DNA from: Malaya genurostris
Lineage: Eukaryota; Arthropoda; Insecta; Diptera; Culicidae
DNA: 64,000 nt
Assembly: GCF_030247185.1 (NCBI RefSeq)
Contig: NC_080572.1
Span: 91,155,435-91,219,434 of the forward strand
Direction: 5' to 3'
Every line of letters starts with the position of its first letter. Positions within the stretch are counted from its first letter, which is position 1. Below, piece by piece: positions 39,063 through 50,749 of the stretch. The position numbers and the translations under genes were made by a program. Under the pieces are notes generated by a model that was given only the letters and a program-made list of their open reading frames with translations, had not been told where the DNA came from and did not search any database.

Positions 39063-41063
39063 AAAGAAAAGTAAAAACGGTTATGAGCCCTAAGCACAAA
39101 CTTAGGATAATCCTTAAATGAACATTTTTTTTGCACACTACGACACGAGCAACGACGACGACGGCCACGATATTGCACATCGTAATCGTCTGTCGTTCTC
39201 TGCATTTGCAGAACGAAGAAAAAAGTCTTCTTAATTTTCCGATGAAATTTTTGCTAACTTTTCTTGTTAGAAAATGATTGAAAGATGTCCGTATGCGTAG
39301 CGCAAGTCGCGAACTTGAAATTAATCGTAGAAATTTTGCATTTCGTTACGTTTCAGTACGATAAAAAGTAGTTGAAAAGTGGAAGTTTTCTGCTTGGATT
39401 GAAGCAAGACCGTCATCAGCCACAACGAGTGAGCCATCACGGGAACACTGGAAGACATTTCACATGAAAACGAAGCAAGTGTTACGGGAGTGCTTGTTGA
39501 AATTCGAGTTTTTACGTATAAAAACCGGACAGTGCCGGAACCTCACGGAGGAAGAACACCTCGCAAGGCAGATACAGTGACAGCAGTGCGAAAGATTTCA
39601 ACTTCCGGAAGGTTGAAAGCAATTTTATGTGCAAATATCAGTGTAGAAAAACAGTACCGACTGTGAGGACCCCAACAATCGAAACGTCAACGGCTTCACG
39701 CAGTATCAGCAAATGTTCCGGTGGTTTCACAAAAAGCCTTGTTGCATTTGTGGATACGCAATCGTGTGGCTAACAATGATTACAGACTGAATACACAACG
39801 TAGGAGGAAATCCAAATACTAGTGAAAGTGATAACATAACACATCTCCATATGCGTAGCATAATGAGCTATTACTGATATCAAATATTCAGTAAATTTAT
39901 TCACTCATAACAGATTATGTCAAGTTCATCGAAGTGTAATCTGATTACCAAAGTAGTTTAGTACAAAAAAAATTTCTCAAGAAAAAGGAAAACATATAAA
40001 GTAGAATTATACCCCTAAATGACCATACCTGAATCGGCCAGTGTTATCCGAAAAAGACGTTTTCGTTCGGCAATTGAAAAAGTGTTTTGCCAATTGAAAA
40101 AGTGTTTTGCAAATAACATTAACTTTTCGTCTGCTTAGCAGCTCAATTTGAACTGTTTAACCCCTTAACGCTCAAGGGAAATATAAAATAAAAATCGTTA
40201 TAGATTGTTCAATTACTATCAAATCGATATTTTTTTACTGAATGTTAAAGAAAACTTATTCCCAAGGCGACAAATGTGTTTCGAATAAGCAAAAAGAACT
40301 ATCAATCTTTATTGCGCTAAAAAAGTTTGTGCAAAATGACGTATAGAAAATAGAACACATAATAAATGTGTTATGTGCAACTTCCACAAGTACATGAAAT
40401 CGTTTCGTAGAATGCCACAACTAACTATTTATTTTACTATTCTAATAATTAAAGCAATTAAAGCAATAAATTAAATTACGATATAATAAATCCAACTCTT
40501 CCTTTATTTATTTCTAAGAATTACAGGGAAAATACTACCCATGAAATTATAGGAAACTTATGCACCCTGCTATGTTTTTCTGGTGATATTCTCTTAATTT
40601 ACACCCTAAATAGCTAAAATATTGTCTTGTACAGACATGTTTCGTCCTGTACATCTTATGGTCGTGAAAGGGTTGAGGTAGCGCTTCGCCGTCGTCAGGT
40701 GGAGTTCGCTGCCTATCCCGGGGTTTCACGCACTGTACCACAAATTGTTAGAAAACGGGAAAGAAAACGAAAATTGTGCCTGATAAACGTTTTTATCGAA
40801 AGATTTCGTGCGAGTTGAAAAAATAAATGAGTTTTTTTCTTGTTCTTTCACACGCACGAGTTGCTAATAGCGAGAAAAGGAAAACCAAAACTCGCACGAA
40901 ATCTCGCGAAAGAAATGCTTTCTAACTGATATTTTTCGCCAAATGCATAGTGAAATCATTTATCTGCCATCGTATGTTTTTGATTTTTCGTGAATCGGGT
41001 TGGTATTGGAGATATTTGCAATTTAGGGTGAAATTTCGGCGACAAAGCAAAAGGAAGCATTGA

Positions 41064-41160
41064 GTTGTCGCGTTTCGTCCTGACCACGGCGAAGTGCTAC
41101 CTTAAGTTTTCACTAAGCAGTTCAATTTGAACCGCTCTGCAATGACGAGTCTAAGACGAA
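41064..41160 (+). other. Hammerhead-like core, copy 3
   Basis: AGCAGTTCAATTTGAACCGC forms a hairpin, followed by ATGACGA (the first C is lost), GTC-TAA-GAC and GAAACG. CGTTTCGTC at 41069 is an inverted match to GACGAAACG at 41152. It is homologous to copies 1 and 2. Confidence 0.4.
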
Positions 41161-41337
41161 ACGAATAAGAAAAGTGAAAAGGCTATGTTAGTTCATACCC
41201 AAAGTAAGTTTTTTATTGTATTCAAGATTGGTTTCTTGAAAGAATCTTCTAATGATATTCAAAAGTGATTTGCAAGGTTCAAAAGTGACAATTTTGAATA
41301 ACGACCTGGAGCGCTACCAAAGTGTGAAAATGAATAG

Positions 41338-42240
41338 TTGGCAGAACTACTCGATCAAGACCTTTCGCAAACGCGAGACGAATATGCAAAATCATTCGGA
41401 ATCACTAATCCTGCCATTTGTCAACAATTGAAAGAAATGGAAATGACCCGGAAGGTAGAAAATTGGATGCCGTATGAATTGAAGCCAAGAGCCGTCGAAC
41501 GCCGTTTCTTCACATGCTACCAACTGCTAAAACGGCACAACAGGAAAGATTTTGTTTTTTGTTTTTTCATAAAATTGTTACTGGCGATGAAAAGTACGAT
41601 AACCCAAAAGGTCGGGCGACGTTTGGATATGAAACCAGCTTGGTGAGGTGGAAGCTCTACCGGTGACAACTGATGCGTTCAAGCTAAGCATTGGAAGCAA
41701 AACGGCCATAATACATCGATAGACATGAAAAAGTGATTTTTCCGCGTGAAAATGCTCGTCCACAGTCAGTAAAGACTTACTTATGTCTTTTTCGCTTGAA
41801 AAAAATGAAACTGACCCAGGGTAGTTTCAACAAACAAACACTTTTTACGAAACTGTGTTGATTTCGCACTTAGCAACGAGGGTTTGAGCAAACCTGATAT
41901 AAAAACCAGGGGCGAAACTGACTCGATTCTCAGTTCAACAAAGTTGAAACTAGGTTCGAAACTGGCTTCAAACAAACGGTTTGACAGCAGTTAGAGTGGA
42001 GACTAGGTTAGGTTTGGCATCAAGCGAAAATGACATTAGATACACTCCTACCTCACCCCCCTTATATCCCAGACATTGCTCCTTCCGTTTACTATTTGTT
42101 CCGGTTGGATCAGTTCGTGGATTGCAGCCAAACCATTCGATTTTTTCAAAAAAGAGTATTCATTAAGATGGAAAAAATTAGTAACTAGCGATGGTCAATA
42201 CCTTTATTGTTGTATTTAGAACCATTTTTGTCAATAAAGT
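41338..42240 (+). pseudogene. Mariner transposase relic split by a MITE
   Basis: The N-terminal part reads LLDQDLSQTRDEYAKSFGIT and NPAICQQLKEM, then NWMPYELKPRAVERRFF, 'KIVTGDEK' (first catalytic aspartate, about 41570) and YDNPKGR in a shifted frame. Much of the middle is deleted or scrambled. After the MITE at 41784-42035 the protein continues with LPHPPYIPDIAPS (third-aspartate region) and ends with KKLVTSDGQYL. It is the same mariner type as the relic at 61563-61840. Confidence 0.85.
41784..42035. mobile_element. 252-bp MITE with 16-bp TIRs and TTA duplication
   Basis: The left end TGTCTTTTTCGCTTGA and the right end (reverse complement TGTCATTTTCGCTTGA) differ at one base. TTA flanks both sides (41781-41783 and 42036-42038). 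Joining the flanks with a single TTA gives an uninterrupted mariner reading frame (VKTYL into DTLLPHPPY), which proves the borders. The 3-bp TTA duplication fits PIF/Harbinger-type MITEs. An older copy is at 30929-31090. Confidence 0.92.
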
Positions 42241-42261
42241 TTTAAATTTAGAAAAAAGGCA

Positions 42262-42327
42262 GAGTTTCAGAGTTATGCGGTTTCCCTTCTGTGGTTTTTT
42301 ATGCGAAGTTTCAGAGTTATGTGGTTT
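42262..42327 (+). repeat. ATGCGAAGTTTCAGAGTTA array, left part
   Basis: Units of about 30 bases around TTTATGCGAAGTTTCAGAGT followed by TATGCGG, including the spacer TTTCCCTTCTGTGG. The same block recurs on the far side of the TGTCG copy at 43853-43935. Confidence 0.85.
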
Positions 42328-43852
42328 TGTCGTGAATACGACTTACTTTACTATGGGGCGCCTTTTCAAAATTTACCTTCTGAGAGAGTGATAAGTTTTT
42401 GATCGTGAATATCTCTTGTTGTATCTAACGAACCAACATAATTTTTGCTACATGTCATCGTAAATATGATCACAATTTTATGATAAAACATTCAGTTGTG
42501 TGACATAATCTCAAATAATTCAAAATTAAACTTTTCTGAAATGTTTGGTATAAACGAGTATCAAAGAGGATAATTCATAAGGCGCGTTTGCCTTTATCGT
42601 ATTTTTAAAGCTCATAGCTCAGTGATCTGTCAAAAGGATTTATATAATCACCAATAGAATCGAAATTTTTCAACTTAAACGTGTATAGCAACAGCATTGG
42701 AGTATTTCAATAGTACATTATTGAAAAACCTGTCTCATTTGACCCAATATCGTAGTGGGTTCCACAATTTGGTCCTTAAAATTCTGTATACGGCTATTTT
42801 TATAGCCGTTAGGACCGCCCATTAGTGAAAAAGCTACATACGAAATCACGTAAAAAGAAACCTCTCAATAAAAATTGGATCAGTTTGGATTCTATCGCCA
42901 CTGCGAGCAGATGTATTTTGTGTCGTTTGCAAAGCTAGTTTCGCTTTTGGCAAGAGCGATTACGTCACGGCTGCCAGTCATTTGCATTGGTGAAAAAACA
43001 ACGGTGGAGAGCATTACACAAAATCAGCCGTTCTAATGGCTTTAAAAGTTTTCTAAAGAACTATTAGGATTTGTTGTTCACAAATCGAAGGGAAATATCC
43101 TCAGTTTAGTGCAAATCTAAAACAGTTTGGTTAGATTTGTGTACTTTTCGCTGTGTGAAATTCACAGTAATCGAGATCAAGTGATGCCTTCTTTGTTTTT
43201 GTAGAAAATGTTCCAGAGTTTATTGTCGTAGAGAATTACGCAATTTGACCCTTCTGAATGCTACAGCATATTGATAGTTTCTTTCAATAAATTATGCAAA
43301 TCTGAAATGAAATAATCGACATTCAAATTCTGTATGCAGCTGTTTTTATAGCCGTTAGGACCGCCCATTAGTGAAAAATCTACAAACGAAATCACGTAAA
43401 AAGAAACCTCTTAACAAAAATTAGAACAGTTTGGATTTTGTCGTCACTGCGAGCAGATGTATTTTGTGTCGTTTGCAAAGCTAGTTTCACTTCCGACAAG
43501 AGTGATTACGTCACAGCTGCCAGTTGTTTGCGTTGGTGAAAAAACAACGAAAAGTGGACAACGGTGGAGAGCATCACACAAAATCACAATTTTCTAAAGA
43601 ACTATTAGGATTTCTTGCTCGCAAATCGAAGTTTAGTGAAAACCTAGAACTGTTTGATTTTCGCTGTGTGAAATTCACAGTAATCGAGATCAAGTGAAGC
43701 CTTCTTTGTTTTCGCGAAAAATGTGAAACAGGGGAATGCTTGCATAATTCATACAATTGATCAACTAATTGATATTCGGAAGTGTTAAGGAACTTGTCAA
43801 TTGTTTTCGTATTCACGACATCCAGTTATGTCTCTGACATTACCCATCCGCC
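42328..43852 (+). mobile_element. TGTCG-family repeat, copy C, with internal duplication
   Basis: The left terminus TGTCGTGAATACGAC is at 42328. The opposite TIR CGTATTCACGACA ends at 43820, followed by the 32-base family tail to about 43852. A segment around TTATAGCCGTTAGGACCGCC occurs twice (about 42797 and 43346), giving a tandem duplication with a spacing of about 548 bases. The copy sits inside a short-repeat array. Confidence 0.8.
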
Positions 43853-44010
43853 TTTTTTATGCGAATTTTCAGAGTTATGCGGTTTCCCTTCTGCGGTTTT
43901 TTTTATGCGAAGTTTCAGAGTTATGCGGTTTTTTATGCGAAGTTTCAGAGTTATGCGGTGTTTTTTTATGCGAATTTTTTTTTTGCGGTACGTAAATTCG
44001 CATAAAAAAA
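43853..44010 (+). repeat. ATGCGAAGTTTCAGAGTTA array, right part, ending in an inverted repeat
   Basis: Four units follow TGTCG copy C. The last part, TTTTTTTATGCGAATTT to AAATTCGCATAAAAAAA (about 43962-44008), is an inverted repeat that may mark the end of a MITE. Confidence 0.8.
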
Positions 44011-45122
44011 GACTTCACAATTATATTAAACTTTAACTTTCTCAACAAAACGAAGAACATACTAAAGGCGTTGATTACAACAGCTCTGTTTAAGTCAAAT
44101 CGAACGACACAGCAGCTAAAAATGTCACATTTCCCAAGGCGAACGATCAATTGCCTATTGCACTTAACCTATTATTACACAGGAGTCATGCTTCACTAAC
44201 TGTAGTCATAATCCTCGCTCTAAATATCAATTTTACGGAATTGATTGATCCCATCAAGCTTAACAGAAAGCCGTCGGTTTCAGTGGCATTTTTGCATACA
44301 CAGTAATTTGCAAACCGATAGACAAAAGTAGCATGCTACAAACTACCCCCATAAACAGTGTTCAAGATATAGTATTAGTATTTACGAGCTTCCCATATCT
44401 CAGCTTCGTCATGCACTGTCAGTACATAGATCGTACGTACACAAGACTGCCTTGTGGCAGCAACAGCCTAGGAAAATAAGGCAAGCCGTAAGCCGTAAGG
44501 GAAAGAGACTCTAATGCATGCAAACAAACAATGCAACCAAGTACACATCAAAAACACTTCAACACATTAGCCGCAGTCAATTGGGTTAAATGAATGAACT
44601 TCGCTTGCCAACCCCACCTCCGCCCCTCGGCCTTCGGTGACGGTTCTGAACGGCTCGTGCGTAGTACGGCAACAGTTGCATTGCAATCAGTGAAACACGA
44701 CAGTGAGCATATAGTGCATGATTCTGGTTGCCTCACAGCAGCGCAATTGAGACGGCTATAATCCGCAAGTTGCACCAGCCGGCAGCGACCAGTAAAATTA
44801 TGCAATCTGATAAAAAGGGCTACCGCTGCCGTCTCACCACAAAACACTACCTTCTTTATCGGCAAACATCGATAGTAGGTAGGTTGTAGCTGGTGGTACT
44901 ACATTGTGTCGCAGATTTACTTCGATCGATCCACGCGTTGTCCCACATTCAACGGAATCTGCATACGGCTTGGCAGCCCTGACGGACGATCGATCGCGAT
45001 CAATTCCCCGCCGGGGGGATTCGAGCACCAGGTTTCAGGGTGGAATTCCCACGCTGATAATAATTACTACATTTAATGCCAGAACACTACAGCAGTTGCA
45101 GCTGTCATTTGCCGCCTCATTC

Positions 45123-45153
<31 letters not shown>

Positions 45154-45392
45154 AATGCTTTCGTTCTTCAGATATTGGAGCAGAACTGGCCCGATTCGTA
45201 ATCGACCGTTGGGACCGTGTACCGTTTCTTTAATTAACCCTTTCGTCGAGCGCGGAATGGAATGGCGGAGTTTCGCAAAAGAATGCAAATTACAAACCTG
45301 ATCCTAGAACTTGAAGCAAATGGAAATGCGTTTTCTGAAGTGCCACAGTAGATGGTAGCATTGTAGACTAGCGCTTATAGATATGTACTTAC
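44011..45392. other. Intron 1 beside the signal-peptide exon; GC-richer, (GT)n at 45123-45149
   Basis: 44540-45300 is the longest block of near-balanced base composition and holds no recognised transposon. Because it directly follows the first coding exon it is a candidate for conserved intronic enhancer sequence. The frames within it have no domain features. Confidence 0.45.
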
Positions 45393-45479
45393 ATCTGGCA
45401 TGGCAACGCTGTAGGTGCAAAATATTGTCCATGACGCCGCTATGTATAAACCAAGCCGCGCCATCTTGGCGGTGGGGGT
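45393..45479 (-). CDS. Coding exon 1 of the ADAMTS-like gene: signal peptide
   Basis: The acceptor CTTGTTTTTTTTTTCGCAG precedes a 15-base 5' UTR and a strong start context, GCCAAGATGG (A at 45464). The 24 codons read MARLGLYIAASW and TIFCTYSVAMPD: a basic start, a hydrophobic core and an SVA-type cleavage site. The donor is CCAGAT|GTAAGTACAT at 45393. The phase is 0, matching the phase-0 start of the exon at 14052, and no other exon was seen between them on this strand. The joined product is a secreted protein with its signal peptide directly followed by the pro-region. The exon opens with an acceptor, so at least one non-coding exon lies further right. Pairing with the 13.4-kb exon is inferred from strand, phase and domain order. 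Confidence 0.8.
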
Positions 45480-47806
45480 CTGCGAAAAAAAAAACAAGGA
45501 AAAATAGCCCGTTAAAAATGAAATAAAGTCTGTGTTGAGTATTTGGAAATTTTGGGTAATGCATTATAATTACGTGACATTTAATGGAGCACTCATTTTA
45601 AACCTACCAATTATAGGAACCGTTCACAAGGACGTCCAAAGCAAAGGAAAAAAAATTTACTAAAATCGAACCATTAATTAACGTCTCGTGTTGACACTGT
45701 TGTACGCCCTCGAAAATTCCATTACCTCTGCCAGCGGAAATCGTTTTCCATAAAATTATTTCTCACGTTGCATCAGAACCAGGCATACGCAAACCAGAAG
45801 CGACGAACCCATCAACCACCGGTTTCGCTGCGCAGCTCGAATCTTATCACCACATGACAATCAATTTCTTGTAAGCACGGGATGATATACGACTATCGAC
45901 TCCGGCCATCCCATTATCATATTTCGGTCGTTGCTGGTCCACCTGGTCCGTTCGAATGCGGAACTTGTTCCGAAAGAGTGAGAAGGGAAAAAAAGACACA
46001 CTGACTTCAGTCGTACGTTCGTACGTTGATAATTATGCTTGCATGGAAACCGCTTATTTGGTGTTTAATCAATGACAGTGTCTGTAATTTGTGGCTTTTA
46101 TGAGATATGTGTTGATCCGTCGGTCCAGGTAAGCTTGGGGTAATTTATTACTTCCTGGTCGCTGAAATTAATCTATTCTTATCTGTCAGTTCAAAATGTC
46201 TAGAGAAAGTCACGTCTCAATGGATGTTGAGATCCTATAGGATATATCTTCGCAATACTATGTGTTCACCTGGCCAAGAGCACTTCAATTGATACAAAAT
46301 TATGACTTTTCACTTTTACAGAACTTCGGATTGCTGTGATTTGCAAATATTTTGGCAACTACAGTGATCAGATGACGTTTTCCGGTAAAAGTAATTGTAA
46401 GATGACGTTTTCCAGGGAAACGCAGATCAGCGAGAACAGAGTAAGTTTGATTATTGCCTAGGGCAGATCGATTTTACAATCGCGTGTGAAAATCAAATAA
46501 GTTGAATATTTCAATGGTCGTTAATAAAGGTATTTGAGTGTGGCCTTCCAAAGCGACCGCAGAATTTAGGTAGGATTGAATTCGAGACTCTACACTATCT
46601 GTAATCGGTAATAGTCTGTCAACCTGTCCGCAAAGGAAATAGTTCACCTCGACAAGGTAATGAGTAATGTGAGTCATGTGAGTAATGTGATGAAGTCTTG
46701 CACCTATCGTTTAAAATTACATGTAAGTTAGCTGAAAATTGAGCAAATTGTGTAAAATGCACAAAAATTGAAAATAATTTTACGGATGGCATAATCCCAC
46801 ATACGATGCAATTTATAATGCCCTTATTTATTAAATGACGGAAAATTCCATTTATAATTTGGTAATTTGGTAATCTGGCTAGCAAGTGAAACCGACGACA
46901 CGACCTGCCACTCGTCTATCGAAACTGTATCTCCATAAAGCTCCAACTGATAAATCATGTTAGTGAAAGACATGCCTCGTTCTGGACAACTAAAACCATT
47001 CAAAGACAAACAGTTGCAGGCATTACTCGATAAACACCAGAATTAGACGCAAGAGGAGCCTCAACATCAACACCAAAGCCGAGTATTAATGGTTCGAAGT
47101 TTATGTTGTGCATCTGGTGGGACCAAAAGGGTGCTGTGTACTATGAGCAAATATAAATAATAATACGGAACACTTCGTTAAATTTTCGAGGACACGTTTT
47201 ACGATATGGGGTACACTGTCAAAGTGACAATGTACTTTATTGAATTTTCTATGAAACTGGCATCTCTGATGGCCGCAAATAGATTCACCATAGAAACTGT
47301 TTATTATTGTGATAAACAACAGTATTTATTTTTTCAAACTGCAGGAACTTCAGGGCCGAAAGGTGATTTTTTAATAAAATAACCTAGTTTCGTAAAAGGT
47401 TCAAAGAAAGGAAAGTCAGCGTGGAAAAATAAAATTTATTAGAAGTACTGGAAACGATCAAAACTACGAATCAGGTCCGTAGTCGTAAACCTTCTCTCTA
47501 CTGCCAAATCAAAACCTATTAGTGACACACTAAAGCCATCGGAGTGACTTACAGTCCGGACCACGCGCATGTCTAAGGGAACCAAAATCGCAACCCGCAG
47601 CACGACAACCCCACGAAGCAACGAGCAGAATGTTACAGATCTGCTACTGACGTTCCGCCCAAATTCGGCAAAGGAAATCGAAGCAGAAACCATTATCGCT
47701 ACGAGTGATCTACCTTCGTTCATTCCAGACAGACAGTTCAGTGATTCTTAACTGTCACCCAGAACTCGCCGGCCGGCCGAAAAGCAGTATACATAGGGGT
47801 CTCGTA
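45480..47806. other. 5' region of the host gene, no exon identified
   Basis: 45690-46030 is less AT-rich and repeat-free. The 5'-UTR exon or a promoter could be in this stretch or further right; I cannot place it. A plus-strand frame at 47569-47751 (MSKGTKIATRSTTTPRS) is balanced in composition but unrecognised. Confidence 0.4.
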
Positions 47807-48119
47807 TAAAGGACTATTCACACATATCCGGTCCGGTTCAGTGCCGACACAACACCGTGCACGGATACTGAGAGTGCACGTTTCAGTGCCGTTTCAGGGC
47901 AGCTCGCCGTCAGTGTCGCGTCCGTCCGGCAAACTCAAATTCGTCGTCACCGATATTTTTCATTTTCACTGAAGTCGGTATGTCATTGCATTGGCTGTGC
48001 CGGAACGGAAACAGCACGGAAACGGAACGGAAGGGTACCGATAAAAAAGAACACTGACGGCGCACTTAAGGTACTTTCACTGAACCGTCACGGAACTGAA
48101 ATGTGTGAATAGTCCTTAA
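47807..48119. mobile_element. 307-bp MITE (47810-48116) with TAA target duplication
   Basis: AGGACTATTCACACAT at 47810 and its reverse complement ending at 48116 are the TIRs. TAA flanks both (47807-47809 and 48117-48119). A second copy of the host repeat at 60366-60560 (opposite strand) lacks the insertion and reads GTCTCGTACAACGCGG at the site. The interior is rich in CAGTGCCG- and CGGAACGGA-like short repeats; it has no coding frame. Confidence 0.88.
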
Positions 48120-48345
48120 CGCGGTACACCGGGGGCGTGAAAAGCGTATCCGCGATAAACGGGACCCAGAGCATATGGGATTTTGACTGATTGGGGCTGT
48201 GAACGATTATCTCGCTTCGGTCGACAGATAGAGCTATACAATCTTCGGCAAACCTGTTGTAGATACTAAGACCAACAATTTAGTGTAGTTTGACCGACGA
48301 TTTGTTGAGAACTGCTCCGCCAGGGGCGCTTTGAAAAGAGCATGA
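48120..48345 (+). repeat. Interspersed repeat, copy 1 (copy 2 inverted at 60366-60560)
   Basis: ACCCAGAGCATATGGGATTT, TGATTGGGGCTGTGA, TATCTCGCTTCGGTCGAC and GTTGTAGATACTAAGACCAA occur in both copies in the same order. This copy has extra bases around CTATACAATCTTCGGCAAAC. Confidence 0.8.
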
Positions 48346-48387
48346 AATAATTCATATGTTCACAATAGAATAACAGTTTGAACACTA

Positions 48388-48548
48388 ATGGCGTTTTTCA
48401 TTGAAAAACATTGGTGGCGTGGATTGCTCTGGTTTTGCACTTTCGAGCAGAAATCGCAATGAAACACCGTCAGAGTGTTGCATTTCTGCTCGAAAGTGCA
48501 AAACCAGAGCAATCCACGCCACCAGTGTTTTTCAATGAAAAACGGCAT
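48388..48548. repeat. Near-perfect 63-bp hairpin, 27-nt loop
   Basis: The left arm 48392-48454 and the right arm 48482-48544 are reverse complements with a single mismatch. Recognisable parts are TGGCGTGGATTGCTCTGGTT and TTGCACTTTCGAGCAGAAAT on the left. The loop is 48455-48481. The flanks extend the pairing for 3 more bases past one mismatch. It could be a short fold-back MITE or, if transcribed, a source of small RNA. Confidence 0.9.
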
Positions 48549-48768
48549 AAATATCGCGAATATTTTACTTTCGGTGGTGTCGGTGTTTTCGGAAAGAATG
48601 TTCCGGAGGTAAAAACAGATCAAATGATGTAAACAGTACTTGAAATTTCTCGCATGGCTGACTCTAGTGTGCAATTCAGCGTTCGAAAATCCTGCAACTC
48701 AAAATCATGTGGACTTTTTAAGATGGTTTCTTCGAGAAGGTGTTTTAAGGTTCCAATCTATCTATCTA

Positions 48769-49005
<237 letters not shown>

Positions 49006-49399
49006 GCAGAGATCATTCTTTGTAATCGTATCACGTAAGAACGGATGGACGGATTAAGATGATTTTTTTTTGTTTGATCAGTTTTTACCCCCACCGGGTT
49101 CGTACATCAAAAAAATTAGGAAAACTTACCGGAAAAGTGGAAAAAACCAATAAAGTTATTTTGTATGGACAATGGAATTTTCCACTGAAAAAGTCGCCAA
49201 TGATTGCTAGATCTACAATTGATGTTTGGCGCGCAAGTAGATGCTCAGTATTTCGCCGTTGAAGAAAAGAATACTAGATCTTTGGAAAATCGTTTGGCGC
49301 GCAACGAGTAGATTTGGGTGGAGATTTTACATGCATGATTGATTCGTCATTTGGAAACACGTGCTTAATAGGGTATCAAAATCATTACTTGCCAAATGA

Positions 49400-50740
49400 C
49401 TGTTTTAGCTATACCGTAAACAGAAACACAAGTTCTGTCATTTACCAGTAGATGTAGTTAGATGAATTATGTTGGCCATCGTGGGCGTGAGTTGAACAAA
49501 TCAAATTATGTAACGATTTTTTACTTATCAATGTTAGGATTCTGCTGTTGAAATAATGAGTTCAGATGAAAATATTTTCCTGGCATTTAGCATGCTGAAG
49601 TTTGTTCAGCCGATTCGGGTAAGTTTTCAAGAGTGGTTTACTTCAAAACAGTCTGCTTAGGATGCTATTTATGACATTTGTAAGCTGCTTAAGCCAAATC
49701 ATTTCATTTTCCGAACTTTGGATTACTTGACGAATTACCATATGCGAATCGTGAATATCATATCTGAAGGAGAAATCGTGGCATGTAAGAACCATTAGTT
49801 GTGAGATCTGCTGTTTTATGCATTGGTTTTTTACGATAAGAAGAATACTGGTATAATCACTCCTCATGTTCACTCCGCTAGAACAGAATATTGATTCTCA
49901 GGACTGAATACTAAGCAAACCGATGTGGTGGCTCGACGAACGAGAGGCCTTTTGATACAATTCTTGAACGAATATAGCGTTCATGTCAAAGTTAATGAAC
50001 ACAGTATTTAATAAAAGGGTAATTTGAACTTTCGAATGTCCAAATATTTTTCATTTTATCGCTAATTCGTTAATCGAAAATTGATTCGTCATTATCCTGC
50101 TACGAACATTCATCAAACACGACTAAGTAATATCACTAGCGGTGAAGTAGGTTATGGACAACCGTTCAGTAATAAACTAATACTTTCGATAATCCCGAAG
50201 TATTTATCTTGGTCATCTCTTTTTCATCCATCTGTTAATTTATTTATTTGTTTATTTAGGAGCAAGGGAAAAGCCTGCTGGAGCTGAGATTTTGGTTCTC
50301 CTTCTCCAACAGGCATAAAACCTTCTCATCTTTTGTATCAACAGATAACATTTGACCAAATGATACATAACGAAATCTTTAATTACCCTTATTTAAACTT
50401 CAAAGTTACTAACAACCAGGGGTGCGAAAATTTGACATTTTTTTCAACTGTCGCTAAGCACAAGACAGCCACTGCCAACGATCCGCTCAGCTGCTACGTT
50501 TAACAGTAGCCAACACGCAATGACACGATAGCTAGGTGCAGTCGTGAGAGCCACGACACACGACAGCAACATTGAGAACAGTTCATTTTGTCGCACTCTC
50601 TCATAGCAGTCAAAGCCACACCGTTCGCTCTGCGGTAGTGTACTTACATTCTGGATAGGTAGCTGCTGCATTTATTTTCTTTCAAGGTTTTTGAAAATGT
50701 CGCGAGCTCGAAATGTCATGACATTTCTATAACTGGACAG
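49400..50740. other. Unassigned interior of element A
   Basis: No gene was recognised. 50400-50830 and 52790-52940 share a theme of TGTCGTG/GACAG-rich sequence that may be another old repeat. Confidence 0.35.
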
Positions 50741-50749
50741 TCATATCGC

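Larger units (their letters stand above)
38887..41320. other. Intron with palindromic repeats; possible old transposon at 39270-39830
   Basis: Hammerhead-like copies 2 and 3 lie here. 39270-39830 has broken frames with a helix-turn-helix-like start (RSASRELEINRRNF) that could be an old transposase, not assignable. 40625-40700 and 41064-41100 share an inverted segment around GGTAGCGCTTCGCCGT. Confidence 0.4.

Noticed and set aside
39270..39830. Possible Tc1/pogo-like transposase relic
   Set aside because: Frames are broken and no catalytic motif could be read, so no family call is justified.
47569..47751. 60-codon plus frame (MSKGTKIATRSTTTPRS start)
   Set aside because: Short, unrecognised and overlapped by an equally open minus frame; kept only as a note.
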